Both the position numbers and the translations under genes were made by a program. Positions 1-7,995 of a stretch of 64,000 bases of DNA are shown in pieces (positions within the stretch are counted from its first letter, which is position 1; every line of letters starts with the position of its first letter). The notes under the pieces are model-generated. The model saw only the letters and a list, made by a program, of their open reading frames with translations, was not told where the DNA came from and did not search any database. Source of the DNA: JANQEU01 sp965601455 (GTDB taxonomy: Bacteria > Bacteroidota > Bacteroidia > Cytophagales > Cyclobacteriaceae); NCBI GenBank assembly GCA_965601455.1, contig OZ271831.1:620001-684000 (forward strand), given 5' to 3'.

Positions 1-1073
1 CTGGAAAGGTCTACCAAGTCAACTACATCCTTCCATTGCTCCTTTTGAAAGAGTATTACGATGAAGCTGGAAATACAAATGCTGCAGAGCGATGGAGCGA
101 GATGATTCTTGAACTTGCCGAGGAATCTCAAATTAAGGAAAGAGTCTCTCTGCTAATGGAGAAATCCGCTTCGGCTCCCGCTGATTTTAAGACGGTGGAT
201 ATAGATCAGAAAAATCTTGAAAAGGATTTGATGAAGATCAAAGACAACCTCTACGCTTCCGCCTATGAGGTAACCAATCGACAGTATTGGGATTACATGG
301 ATTATCTCTATAAAAACGGATATACAGAACTGTATGAAAAGTCAAAGGTAGACTTGTCTAAATATGATGAGATTACTGCCACACTTTTGAACAATTATCA
401 TTATAGCCCGGAAAATGCTCAGGCGTTGAACGTAAAACGTGCGAAAGCAGATAAATTCCTGGAGTTTCCAGCTATCGATATGTCCTATGAGACAGCATTG
501 GGCTACTTGGAATGGTTGACCTATCAGTACAACCGGCAAGAGGGTCGGAAGTACAAAAAGGTAGAATTTCGACTTCCAACCGAAAAAGAGTGGTCGATCT
601 CGGCTTTAGGATATCCAGAATTTCAATCATGGAATCTGGATGAGAACGTAGTGAAGGCACGCCCCTTCGGCCATGAAAAACCAAAAGTTTATGAGAACTA
701 TAAAATCGGAGATTATGAAGATGTGCTCTATCCATGGTACCACTCACATTGGGAGAAACTTCGAGGCAGCATTGTAAATCGACACGGTTGCTACCTGGCA
801 AATGTCAAAACCACCGATGAGATCACCTGCCCAGCGGGTATCCCCGGAGACGGATGGGAGTTCACATCAACAGTGGGTACCTACTTTCCTAATGGAATGG
901 GACTGTACGATGTGATAGGTAACGTCGCTGAGATGATTGATCAGCCTGGAAAGGCAATGGGGGGAAGTTGGAACCATGTAGCCAGAGAATCTACAATTTC
1001 TAGTATCAATTCCTATGATGGCCCGGTCAGTGAAGTAGGATTTAGGATATTTATGGAGGTAATCGAAGAGTAG
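1..1073 (+). CDS. FGE/SUMF1-domain protein (5' end outside window)
   Basis: The frame is open to the left edge (first full codon at base 3), so the N-terminus lies outside the window. The visible part has a short helical stretch, then a formylglycine-generating-enzyme-like (SUMF1, C-type-lectin fold) domain. Its signatures are the AYEVTNRQYWDYM segment near the domain start, FRLPTEKEWSISALG in the middle, GLYDVIGNVAEM, and a terminal GGSW followed by VGFRIF. The family includes true sulfatase activators and many non-catalytic lectin-like proteins, among them gliding/T9SS lipoproteins. I do not see the two-cysteine active site typical of aerobic FGE, so a structural or binding role is more likely than sulfatase maturation. 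The TAG stop is followed with no gap by the GTG start of the sigma factor, implying one transcript and translational coupling. Confidence 0.8.
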   Translation, partial: GKVYQVNYILPLLLLKEYYDEAGNTNAAERWSEMILELAEESQIKERVSLLMEKSASAPADFKTVDIDQKNLEKDLMKIKDNLYASAYEVTNRQYWDYMDYLYKNGYTELYEKSKVDLSKYDEITATLLNNYHYSPENAQALNVKRAKADKFLEFPAIDMSYETALGYLEWLTYQYNRQEGRKYKKVEFRLPTEKEWSISALGYPEFQSWNLDENVVKARPFGHEKPKVYENYKIGDYEDVLYPWYHSHWEKLRGSIVNRHGCYLANVKTTDEITCPAGIPGDGWEFTSTVGTYFPNGMGLYDVIGNVAEMIDQPGKAMGGSWNHVARESTISSINSYDGPVSEVGFRIFMEVIEE

Positions 1074-1667
1074 GTGCCATTCTTCAGTATAAATAGTAGA
1101 AAGTCCGATGAAAGTTTGATGGTACTCGTCCAAGCGGGGAACCATCGGGCTTTTTCCGAACTCTATGATCGGTATGCCAACCGGATGAAAGGATATTTCC
1201 TCAGAATGCTTTGGTACAGGGAAGATGTCGCGGAAGATTACGTCCACGATATATTCTTGAAAATCATTGAGAATCCTGAGCGATTTAATACGGAGATGAA
1301 GTTCCTTCCCTGGTTTTTCCAGGTGGCATCCAACATGTGTAAAAATGCTTACCGAAAGAAAGCATTTGATGACGAATATCGTAATCAAATGGATCGTCAT
1401 TCGACAGTTATCCCAATGATTGAAAAGGAAATAGATGAACGCATTGAAAGGGATGAATTGCAAAAGGTCCTGGATAAGATGGACGAGGAGAAGAGAAATC
1501 TTTATCTGATGCGATACCAACAAGAACTCTCTATCAAGGAGTTATCGGAGGTTTTTGAGACTAACGAGGGTACAATAAAGTCTAGACTTCATCAACTAAG
1601 AAAAACCTTGATGTTGTCATTATCAAACGTAAACATAGAACAAGATGGAAGACAGGCAGCTGGATAG
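1074..1667 (+). CDS. ECF-type RNA polymerase sigma factor
   Basis: This 197-residue protein has sigma-70 region 2 at about residues 15-85 (FSELYDRYANRMKGYFLRML, then the DYVHDIFLKII and LPWFFQVASN segments). Region 4 lies at about 130-185, with the helix-turn-helix LSIKELSEVFETNEGTIKSR. Regions 1 and 3 are absent, as in extracytoplasmic-function sigma factors. The GTG start at 1074 abuts the stop of the FGE-domain gene, and no better ATG keeps region 2 complete. The 3' end overlaps the next gene by 23 bases. That downstream product has one membrane span and is the natural candidate for an anti-sigma factor. The target regulon is unknown. Confidence 0.9.
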   Translation: MPFFSINSRKSDESLMVLVQAGNHRAFSELYDRYANRMKGYFLRMLWYREDVAEDYVHDIFLKIIENPERFNTEMKFLPWFFQVASNMCKNAYRKKAFDDEYRNQMDRHSTVIPMIEKEIDERIERDELQKVLDKMDEEKRNLYLMRYQQELSIKELSEVFETNEGTIKSRLHQLRKTLMLSLSNVNIEQDGRQAAG

Positions 1668-2184
1668 GATAGAAGAATTACTGATGACCAAAGACTACGC
1701 TGATTTGACTTCAGAAGAAAAGCTTTTGGTTCAGGACGAAATTGGTGGCGAAGAAGTTTACAGGTTATATCGGCTTTCGACTGCGGAGAGGTTTACAACT
1801 AAACGTGCGACCAAGAAAAAGTTAATGTCGGCGATGAGAGCTCGTCATCAATCATGGGTTTTTAGGATTATAAATGCCAAAGTACCGGCTTACGCGGCTC
1901 TTACCATGCTAACTCTTTTACTTGTTGGAGTATTGTTTTTCCAACCAGTTGAGCAGGTTTTGGTTGAAACACCGGTCTATGTTAAAGGGGAAACGATAAG
2001 GGATACGGTTTTTGTCCAACAGATAGATACATTTTATGTTGATAGACCTATCTACCGAACAGTTTATGTTGAAGCTGAAGTACAGGAATCGACCGAGGAT
2101 GTCGATCCTCTTAAGCCAACAAGGAAAAGTAAGTCGCTTGCTCAGCAGTCGGGAATACGTGATATTCTGGTTAAATCTGATTAA
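1645..2184 (+). CDS. single-span membrane protein, putative anti-sigma factor
   Basis: The protein has 179 residues: a charged cytoplasmic-looking region (about 1-80, rich in E, K and R), one hydrophobic segment at about residues 87-105 (ALTMLTLLLVGVLFF), and an extracytoplasmic tail with repeated short aromatic/valine motifs (DTVFVQQIDTFYVDRPIYRTVYV). It overlaps the sigma gene by 23 bases, so the two are made together. A soluble N-domain, one span and a periplasmic tail is the architecture of Bacteroidota anti-sigma factors. I see no zinc-binding HxxxCxxC motif of the ZAS type and no FecR domain. The anti-sigma role is therefore inferred from context only. Confidence 0.6.
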   Translation: MEDRQLDRIEELLMTKDYADLTSEEKLLVQDEIGGEEVYRLYRLSTAERFTTKRATKKKLMSAMRARHQSWVFRIINAKVPAYAALTMLTLLLVGVLFFQPVEQVLVETPVYVKGETIRDTVFVQQIDTFYVDRPIYRTVYVEAEVQESTEDVDPLKPTRKSKSLAQQSGIRDILVKSD

Positions 2185-2188
2185 ATAC

Positions 2189-2368
2189 TCACATTTCCAG
2201 GAATTTCATCCACTCGTAAATTAAGAAGGCTGGCCATAGCATTGCTTTGATAAAACCCCAGACTCCCATCCAGAAACCTGTAGCCGTGGAAATGAAATAA
2301 ACTGCAGCGCCAATGAAGCCAAGTCCGTAAACAGCCCCACCACCTGCGCCTCCGGTATTTTTACTCAT
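2189..2368 (-). CDS. 59-residue small membrane protein
   Basis: Reading the minus strand from the ATG at 2368 to the TGA at 2189-2191 gives 59 residues. The order is a short polar N-terminus with a glycine run (GGAGGG), a hydrophobic segment (YGLGFIGAAVYFIS), a TGFWMGVWGF turn, a second amphipathic/hydrophobic stretch (IKAMLWPAFLIYEWM) and a short C-terminus. Codon use looks like real coding sequence, and it fills the gap between two other genes without overlap. Small proteins of this look, with a YGLGFIGA stretch and a WPAFL.YE end, occur in several bacterial phyla, but I know of no assigned function. It probably sits in the inner membrane as a hairpin. No strong Shine-Dalgarno sequence is visible. 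Confidence 0.75.
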   Translation of the reverse strand: MSKNTGGAGGGAVYGLGFIGAAVYFISTATGFWMGVWGFIKAMLWPAFLIYEWMKFLEM

Positions 2369-2468
2369 TTAAAATATCTATTTAGTGAGTTACGAAATTG
2401 TACCTGATTTGGTGGATAGACAATGACACTGATCAATTAGGCATCTGACTTCCAGTCAGTTAGGGTGT

Positions 2469-3539
2469 CTAGAACTCCACACCGAATTTTTTCCCCAACT
2501 CAGTGAGATCATTGACGACCGGTTCTAATAAAGGGATTCCTTCTTTTCGCCTTTCTTCAGATATTTCCCTTTCCGGATCACCGGGGATAATGACACGATC
2601 TTGTCCTTCAATAGTTTCCGCATTGCGAAACCTCCTGATCCAGTTGTCCATATGCTCCATAAACTCTTCAGCTGGTCGAAAGGCATCCACTCTGAGGGCA
2701 CCAAAAAAATGACCAATACCATCCCCAACTGGATTAGGATCAGGATCAAGAAATGAAACAAATGGGGGAACCCATGGTCCATAGTTTGCACCAGAAAGTA
2801 CGGCGGAGAAAATATCCACCACACTACCCAGAATATACCCTTTGTGAGATCCACTTTCTCTTGTGCCTCCCAACGGAAGTAGTGCCCCACCTTTCTGCAC
2901 TCCAAAAGCGTCGTTAGTTGGTTCACCTTCTTTAGACTGTATCCATCCCCCTGGTGCTTCTTGTCCCTTCCTTTGAAGTATTTCAAGCTTTCCATTTGCA
3001 GCAGTCGTTGTCGCCATATCCGCTACATAGGGAGGCTCAGTTCCTGCAGGTATCGCTACACTGATTGGATTTGTGCCTAAAAGTCTTTCTTTGGAGAAAG
3101 TCGGAGCAACCAGAGGACTTGCATTGGTCATGGAAATACCAATACAATTGTGCTCAAGAGCCATCATGGTATGGAATCCGGCAATCCCGTAATGATTAGA
3201 ATTCTTCACAGCGAACCAACCACTACCTACTTCCATGGCCTTCTCAATAGCCAAAGACATGGCATATGGACCGGCTACCAGGCCCAAAGCCTGGTCGCCA
3301 TCCAGTACGCCTGTACTTGGTGTTTCATGAATCACCTTTAGGTTGGGTGTGGGATTTATTCTTCCTTTTTCAAACAGTCGAACATATCCAACCAATCTCG
3401 CAACTCCATGAGAATCCACACCTCTTAGGTCTGCACTTAAAAGGACATCAGCTCCCAACTGAGCATCCTTCTCCGGACAACCGATGGCCATCAGGATGGA
3501 TTTTGTAAAGGCATGGAGTTTTTCAAAGGAATAGGTCAT
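2469..3539 (-). CDS. Ldh-family NAD(P)-dependent malate/L-lactate-type dehydrogenase
   Basis: The 356-residue product matches the Ldh_2 family (malate/L-lactate/ureidoglycolate/sulfolactate dehydrogenases), which is unrelated to the classical LDH/MDH fold. It oxidises a 2-hydroxy acid to a 2-keto acid with NAD(P). Visible signatures are DLRGVDSHGVARL near residue 40, the NSNHYGIAGFHTMMAL segment near 115, the LGTNPISVAIP stretch near 155, and the SGSHKGYILGSVVDI helix near 230. Length is normal for the family. It starts 9 bases after the end of the Ppx/GppA gene on the same strand, so the two probably share a transcript. Substrate specificity cannot be assigned from sequence. Confidence 0.9.
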   Translation of the reverse strand: MTYSFEKLHAFTKSILMAIGCPEKDAQLGADVLLSADLRGVDSHGVARLVGYVRLFEKGRINPTPNLKVIHETPSTGVLDGDQALGLVAGPYAMSLAIEKAMEVGSGWFAVKNSNHYGIAGFHTMMALEHNCIGISMTNASPLVAPTFSKERLLGTNPISVAIPAGTEPPYVADMATTTAANGKLEILQRKGQEAPGGWIQSKEGEPTNDAFGVQKGGALLPLGGTRESGSHKGYILGSVVDIFSAVLSGANYGPWVPPFVSFLDPDPNPVGDGIGHFFGALRVDAFRPAEEFMEHMDNWIRRFRNAETIEGQDRVIIPGDPEREISEERRKEGIPLLEPVVNDLTELGKKFGVEF

Positions 3540-3548
3540 GGTAAAAGC

Positions 3549-4505
3549 TTAACCTGTTTTTCGCTGCAATTTATTGCTTTCCTTCAAGCCATCGATGGTC
3601 TTAAGGAGTACGCCCTCTTTTAAGGCATATGCTGAAATTCGAATCGAAGTTATTCCGGTCTTTTCTTTCACAGTTCGCAATAAAACCATTGCTACCACGA
3701 TTAACTCAACCCTCATTTCTATCATACCAGGTATTGCCAGACGTGTTTGCCGATCAGACTCAATGATTTCCTGGTATATGTCCATTAAATGGTCAAGAGA
3801 AAATGGAAATTCAGTCTTGTCTTTCTCAATTTCCTCCCCGGTTCGATGGCAATAAATATCACTCAGGGTGTCAAATGTACCCGATGACCCGATTAGGGTT
3901 GTTGGCTGATGTAGCTCACAGGCTTCAAATAGTTCAGTCAGGTGTGTCGATACATATACCTTTAACGCACTTATTTCTTCCTCCGTGATTGGATCACTTC
4001 GGTGAAATTGATCAAGCATACGTTGTCCGCCAATTTCAAAGCTTTTTAACCAAAAAATCTCAGCTGAATTTGCAATGATAAATTCGATGCTGCCACCACC
4101 AATATCCATGATCAAGCTTTTCTCCTGACCGATTTCAATTGCTTTCTGGACACCATAGTATATATACTCTGCCTCTTCCTCACCGGAGATGATTCTAACT
4201 TTAATTCCGGTCTCAGTTAGAATGTCTTCTAGTAATTCCTTTCCATTTGCAGCACTACGAATGGCACTGGTCGCGGTAGCAAAAATCTCGTCAATGGAGT
4301 GCTCCTTAATAGTTGTTGCAAATTCCTTTAGAGCATTAATTGCTCGTAGTTGAGCGGCATCTGTAATTTTACCTTCATTGATACCATCCTTACCGATTTT
4401 TACAGCTTTTCGCTCACGGTAAAATATTTTGAAATCATCGAATTGTACATCCACCAGTATCAGATGGAATGTATTGGTACCCATATCAATAACTGCAACT
4501 CGCAT
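3549..4505 (-). CDS. Ppx/GppA-family phosphatase (exopolyphosphatase-like)
   Basis: The protein has 318 residues from the ATG at 4505; a TTG nine bases earlier is also in frame but less likely. The ASKHA-type fold is shown by the phosphate-1 loop AVIDMGTNTFHL at the N-terminus, the EEAEYIYYGV segment near residue 118 and the second phosphate loop LIMDIGGGSIEFII near 138. GSSGTFDTL near 210 is also typical. Family members hydrolyse inorganic polyphosphate or pppGpp. The length corresponds to the short two-domain form without the C-terminal HD-like domain of E. coli Ppx. It is the first gene of a likely two-gene unit with the Ldh-family dehydrogenase, and is divergent from the carboxyltransferase. 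Confidence 0.9.
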   Translation of the reverse strand: MRVAVIDMGTNTFHLILVDVQFDDFKIFYRERKAVKIGKDGINEGKITDAAQLRAINALKEFATTIKEHSIDEIFATATSAIRSAANGKELLEDILTETGIKVRIISGEEEAEYIYYGVQKAIEIGQEKSLIMDIGGGSIEFIIANSAEIFWLKSFEIGGQRMLDQFHRSDPITEEEISALKVYVSTHLTELFEACELHQPTTLIGSSGTFDTLSDIYCHRTGEEIEKDKTEFPFSLDHLMDIYQEIIESDRQTRLAIPGMIEMRVELIVVAMVLLRTVKEKTGITSIRISAYALKEGVLLKTIDGLKESNKLQRKTG

Positions 4506-4611
4506 GGCTTTCAAATTGGCCGCAAGATATGCATAGAAGTGGATTCTTCGGCTGACAGGAGAATAATCTTCAATAGAATTTTTTAAGCGCCATCTATTCT
4601 AACCATCGATA

Positions 4612-4619
4612 TATCTTTG
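4612..4619 (+). promoter_or_regulatory. -7 box TATCTTTG for the carboxyltransferase operon
   Basis: TATCTTTG matches the Bacteroidota -7 consensus TAnnTTTG exactly. It ends 18 bases before the ATG at 4638, so the leader would be very short. It also argues against the in-frame TTG at 4617, which lies inside the box. No convincing -33 TTTG element is visible at the usual spacing. Confidence 0.6.
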
Positions 4620-4637
4620 GGGGACAATCAAGTGGAT

Positions 4638-6218
4638 ATGGCTGAAAAACCAAAAACTGCGAGAAACATTAAATCCGTAAAGGAAAAGATCGAAGAAGCC
4701 GCTATAAAAAACGAGGCCGCACTTGTTGGTGGCGGTGAAAAGCGGATTGATCAGCAACATCAAAAAGGGAAACTCACAGCCAGGGAGAGGCTAGCACTAC
4801 TTCTTGATAAGGACAGTTTTCATGAGGTAGGAAAGTTAGTGACCCATAGAACCCAGGAGTTCGGTTTAGATAAGCAGAAAATACCTGGCGATGGAGTGAT
4901 CACCGGGTACGGTACTATCTATGGTCGTTTGGTCTATGTTTTCAGTCAAGATTTCACGGTATTCGGTGGATCACTTTCAGAAGCCCACGCTGAAAAAATT
5001 GTGAAGATCCTGGACATGGCGATGAAGAACGGAGCACCTGTCATTGGATTAAATGATTCCGGCGGCGCGCGCATCCAGGAAGGTGTTGTTTCCCTAGGAG
5101 GATATGCCGATATTTTTTTCAGAAATGTGAGAGCATCAGGTGTAATACCACAGATTTCTGCAATCATGGGCCCATGCGCGGGTGGTGCCGTTTATTCACC
5201 TGCTCTCACAGACTTTATTTTCATGGTGGAAAAAACCAGTTACATGTTCGTAACCGGGCCGAATGTAGTAAAAACTGTGACCCAGGAGGAAGTATCATCG
5301 GAAGATCTTGGAGGTGCTTCTACGCATGCCATGAAAAGTGGTGTGACTCATTTCAAGTCTTCCAACGAAGCTGCTGGAATTGAGGATATTAAGAAGCTAC
5401 TCAGCTACATTCCTTCCAATTGTGAGGAAGATCCTCCTACATTGGATTACACACTTGGTAACGAGGAACGTCCGGAACTTGACGAGTTGCTTCCTGATAA
5501 CCCAAATCAACCCTACGATATGCACGATGTGATCGGAGCGGTTGTTGATCAAAATAGCTTCTTTGAAGTACAGAAGGATTATGCTGAAAACATCATTGTT
5601 GGATTTTGTCGGATTGCTGGTAAGTCAGTGGGAATTGTAGCTAATCAGCCTATGAGTTATGCGGGTGTGTTGGAGATAAAGGCCAGCAAGAAAGCCGGTC
5701 GATTTGTTCGTTTCTGCGACTCATTCAACATCCCTTTATTGGTTCTTGAAGACGTTCCGGGATTTCTTCCCGGCACTGATCAGGAATGGGGAGGTATAAT
5801 TTCAGAAGGTGCTAAACTACTCTATGCATTTAGTGAGGCAACTGTACCTCGGGTAACGGTTATCACAAGGAAAGCATATGGGGGCGCTTATGATGTCATG
5901 AATTCCAAGCATATAGGGGCGGATTTGAACTATGCATGGCCAACGGCTGAGATAGCGGTGATGGGCGCCCAGGGCGCATCAGAAATCATATTCAGGAAAG
6001 AGATTTCCGAGGCCGAGGATTCCTATGAAATGCATCAAAACAAAATTGATGAATACACCGAAAAATTCGCAAATCCATATCACGCAGCTGCCCGGGGTTA
6101 TGTTGACGATGTAATTCTTCCGAGGCACACTCGTCAAAAACTAATCTCGGCGTTCAAAATGTTGGAAAATAAAGTAGACCATCTTCCAAAGAAAAAACAC
6201 GGAAATATTCCGTTGTAA
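4638..6218 (+). CDS. acyl-CoA carboxylase, carboxyltransferase (beta) subunit
   Basis: The 526-residue protein is a biotin-dependent carboxyltransferase of the propionyl-/methylcrotonyl-CoA carboxylase beta family. It transfers carboxyl from carboxybiotin to an acyl-CoA. The N-terminal half has GKLTARERLALLLD and the oxyanion-hole region GLNDSGGARIQEGV. The C-terminal half has the second CoA/biotin site ASKKAGRFVRFCDSFNIPLL, GFLPGTDQEWGGI, and the RKAYGGAYDVM plus MGAQGASEIIFRKE segments. Length matches PccB-type enzymes. No biotin carboxylase or biotin carrier gene is next to it, so those subunits must be encoded elsewhere. It is followed one base later by an SDR gene. The ATG at 4638 is preferred because the upstream TTG falls inside the -7 box. 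Confidence 0.93.
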   Translation: MAEKPKTARNIKSVKEKIEEAAIKNEAALVGGGEKRIDQQHQKGKLTARERLALLLDKDSFHEVGKLVTHRTQEFGLDKQKIPGDGVITGYGTIYGRLVYVFSQDFTVFGGSLSEAHAEKIVKILDMAMKNGAPVIGLNDSGGARIQEGVVSLGGYADIFFRNVRASGVIPQISAIMGPCAGGAVYSPALTDFIFMVEKTSYMFVTGPNVVKTVTQEEVSSEDLGGASTHAMKSGVTHFKSSNEAAGIEDIKKLLSYIPSNCEEDPPTLDYTLGNEERPELDELLPDNPNQPYDMHDVIGAVVDQNSFFEVQKDYAENIIVGFCRIAGKSVGIVANQPMSYAGVLEIKASKKAGRFVRFCDSFNIPLLVLEDVPGFLPGTDQEWGGIISEGAKLLYAFSEATVPRVTVITRKAYGGAYDVMNSKHIGADLNYAWPTAEIAVMGAQGASEIIFRKEISEAEDSYEMHQNKIDEYTEKFANPYHAAARGYVDDVILPRHTRQKLISAFKMLENKVDHLPKKKHGNIPL

Positions 6219-6219
6219 T

Positions 6220-6918
6220 ATGCCGAAAGTAGCTATCGTTACCGCCGCAAGTTCGGGAATGGGTAGAGCTTGTGCTGTTCGCCTTGCAGAGGACAATTAT
6301 AAACTGGTGATTATGTCCCGATCGGACAAAATATTTGAGGTAGCAGATGCATTGAGCGCAAGACCACTACAAGGCTCTCTTGACAACCCCGATCACTTAG
6401 AAAGATTGGTGAACTTCACAGTGGAGAAATATGGTAGGATCGACGTCCTGGTGAACAATACCGGTCATGCCCCAAAGGGTGAATTGCTTTCACTCACCGA
6501 TGACGATTGGCAAAAAGGATCCGATCTTTTACTCATGAACGTAATTCGGCTTTGCAGGCTAGTGACGCCAATCATAACAGAAAGTGGTGGAGGTTCGATA
6601 GTTAATATTTCAACCTTCGGAGCAAAGGAACCCTCCTTACAATTCCCTATTTCATCGGTAATGCGAGCAGCTCTTAGCAGCTACTCAAAACTGTATGCTC
6701 AGAGATACGCATCAAAATCCATCAGGATGAATAATATCCTGCCGGGATTTATTAACAGTTACCCGGCCGATAAAGAAATTGTGAACCAGATACCGATGTT
6801 ACGCCAAGGTACGCCTGAGGAAGTTGCAGAACTGGCCCTCTTTTTGGCTTCAGAAAAATCGTCATACATTACCGGTCAGGACTTCTTAATTGATGGAGGA
6901 CTGACCCATTCTATATAA
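6220..6918 (+). CDS. SDR-family protein with altered catalytic residues
   Basis: The 232-residue Rossmann protein resembles FabG-type short-chain dehydrogenases: TAASSGMG dinucleotide loop at residues 8-15, VLVNNTGH near 77, NIS at 129-131, and a C-terminal TGQDFLIDGG. The hallmark residues are changed. The YxxxK motif is SSVMR at 145-149, so Tyr is Ser and Lys is Arg, and the first glycine of the cofactor loop is Ala. A recognised BKR-like SDR subgroup deviates from the classical tetrad in the same way and is probably a distinct functional class. It follows the carboxyltransferase by one base and precedes the M42 peptidase by nine, suggesting a three-gene operon. A conventional ketoreductase activity should not be assumed. 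Confidence 0.85.
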   Translation: MPKVAIVTAASSGMGRACAVRLAEDNYKLVIMSRSDKIFEVADALSARPLQGSLDNPDHLERLVNFTVEKYGRIDVLVNNTGHAPKGELLSLTDDDWQKGSDLLLMNVIRLCRLVTPIITESGGGSIVNISTFGAKEPSLQFPISSVMRAALSSYSKLYAQRYASKSIRMNNILPGFINSYPADKEIVNQIPMLRQGTPEEVAELALFLASEKSSYITGQDFLIDGGLTHSI

Positions 6919-6927
6919 TTTTGAAAC

Positions 6928-7995
6928 ATGGATAAACAGAGTAAAGATTTTCTTTTCAAATACTTGAACAACCCGTCACCAACAGGTTTTGAGGAAAGTG
7001 GACAACGAATTTGGTTGGACTACCTAAAACCATACATTGACGACTATATTTCCGATACCTATGGGTCGGTAGCGGGAATAATTAATCCCGGGAAGGAGTA
7101 CAAAGTGGTTATCGAAGCCCACGCGGATGAGATTTCATGGTTTGTAAACTACATTGATGATAACGGCTATATATATGTTGTCCGAAATGGTGGGTCTGAT
7201 CATCAGATTGCCCCTTCAATGCGACTAAATATTCATACCAAGAAAGGAGTTTTGAAAGGAATCTTCGGCTGGCCGGCGATCCATGTCAGAAAGGAAAAGG
7301 AGGAGACTCCTACACTTAAAAATATTTTTGTGGATGTTGGAGCCTCATCCAAAGACGAAGTTCTGGAAATGGGAATACATCCGGGGACTGTAATGACTTT
7401 CGAAGATGAGTTAATGGAACTGAACGACAAATATCTTGTCGGTCGTGCCCTAGATAATCGAATGGGTGGATTCATGATTGCAGAAGTAGCAAGAAGAGTC
7501 AAGGAAGAAAAACTTGATCTCCCGTTTAGTCTTTACGTAGTCAATGCTGTGCAGGAAGAAATAGGCTTAAGGGGAGCAGAAATGATATCCAGAAGGATAA
7601 AACCTGATGTGGCCATTGTGACAGATGTAACACACGATACCCAATCACCCATGTACAACAAGAAGGTAAGCGGTGACATTACTGCTGGAAAAGGCCCTAC
7701 AGTATCGTATGCACCAGCTGTCCAGAATAATGTTCGAGACCTAATTCTTGATGTGGCTGAAAAACAGGAGATTCCGTTCCAACGACTAGCAGCTTCAAGG
7801 TGGACTGGCACAGATACTGACGCCTTCGCCTACAGTGCGGAAGGAGTGGCATCAGCATTGATTTCTTTGCCCCTGAAGTACATGCATACTACCGTGGAGA
7901 CAGTAGCAAAGGATGACGTGGAGAATGTGATCAAGCTCATATTCGAATCGCTCAAAGTGATCGAAAACGGGCAGGACTTCCGCTATATCAAATAA
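6928..7995 (+). CDS. M42-family metallo-aminopeptidase
   Basis: The 355-residue protein is an M42 (FrvX/tetrahedral aminopeptidase-like) enzyme that forms large cytoplasmic oligomers and trims short peptides. All expected dinuclear metal and catalytic residues are visible: His65 in EAHADE, Asp176 in ALDNRMGG, Glu210-Glu211 in VQEEIGLRGA, Asp233 in VTDVTHD and His320 in KYMHTTVE. Length is normal and there is no signal peptide, so it is cytosolic. It is the last gene of the plus-strand run starting at 4638. Its TAA stop directly abuts the stop of the convergent LytTR gene, leaving no room for a separate terminator. Confidence 0.93.
   Translation: MDKQSKDFLFKYLNNPSPTGFEESGQRIWLDYLKPYIDDYISDTYGSVAGIINPGKEYKVVIEAHADEISWFVNYIDDNGYIYVVRNGGSDHQIAPSMRLNIHTKKGVLKGIFGWPAIHVRKEKEETPTLKNIFVDVGASSKDEVLEMGIHPGTVMTFEDELMELNDKYLVGRALDNRMGGFMIAEVARRVKEEKLDLPFSLYVVNAVQEEIGLRGAEMISRRIKPDVAIVTDVTHDTQSPMYNKKVSGDITAGKGPTVSYAPAVQNNVRDLILDVAEKQEIPFQRLAASRWTGTDTDAFAYSAEGVASALISLPLKYMHTTVETVAKDDVENVIKLIFESLKVIENGQDFRYIK

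Noticed and set aside
867..1523. Long minus-strand reading frame of 218 codons opposite the sigma factor gene
   Set aside because: It lies wholly antisense to the FGE-domain and ECF sigma genes, whose products are clear family members. Its own translation has no recognisable domain.
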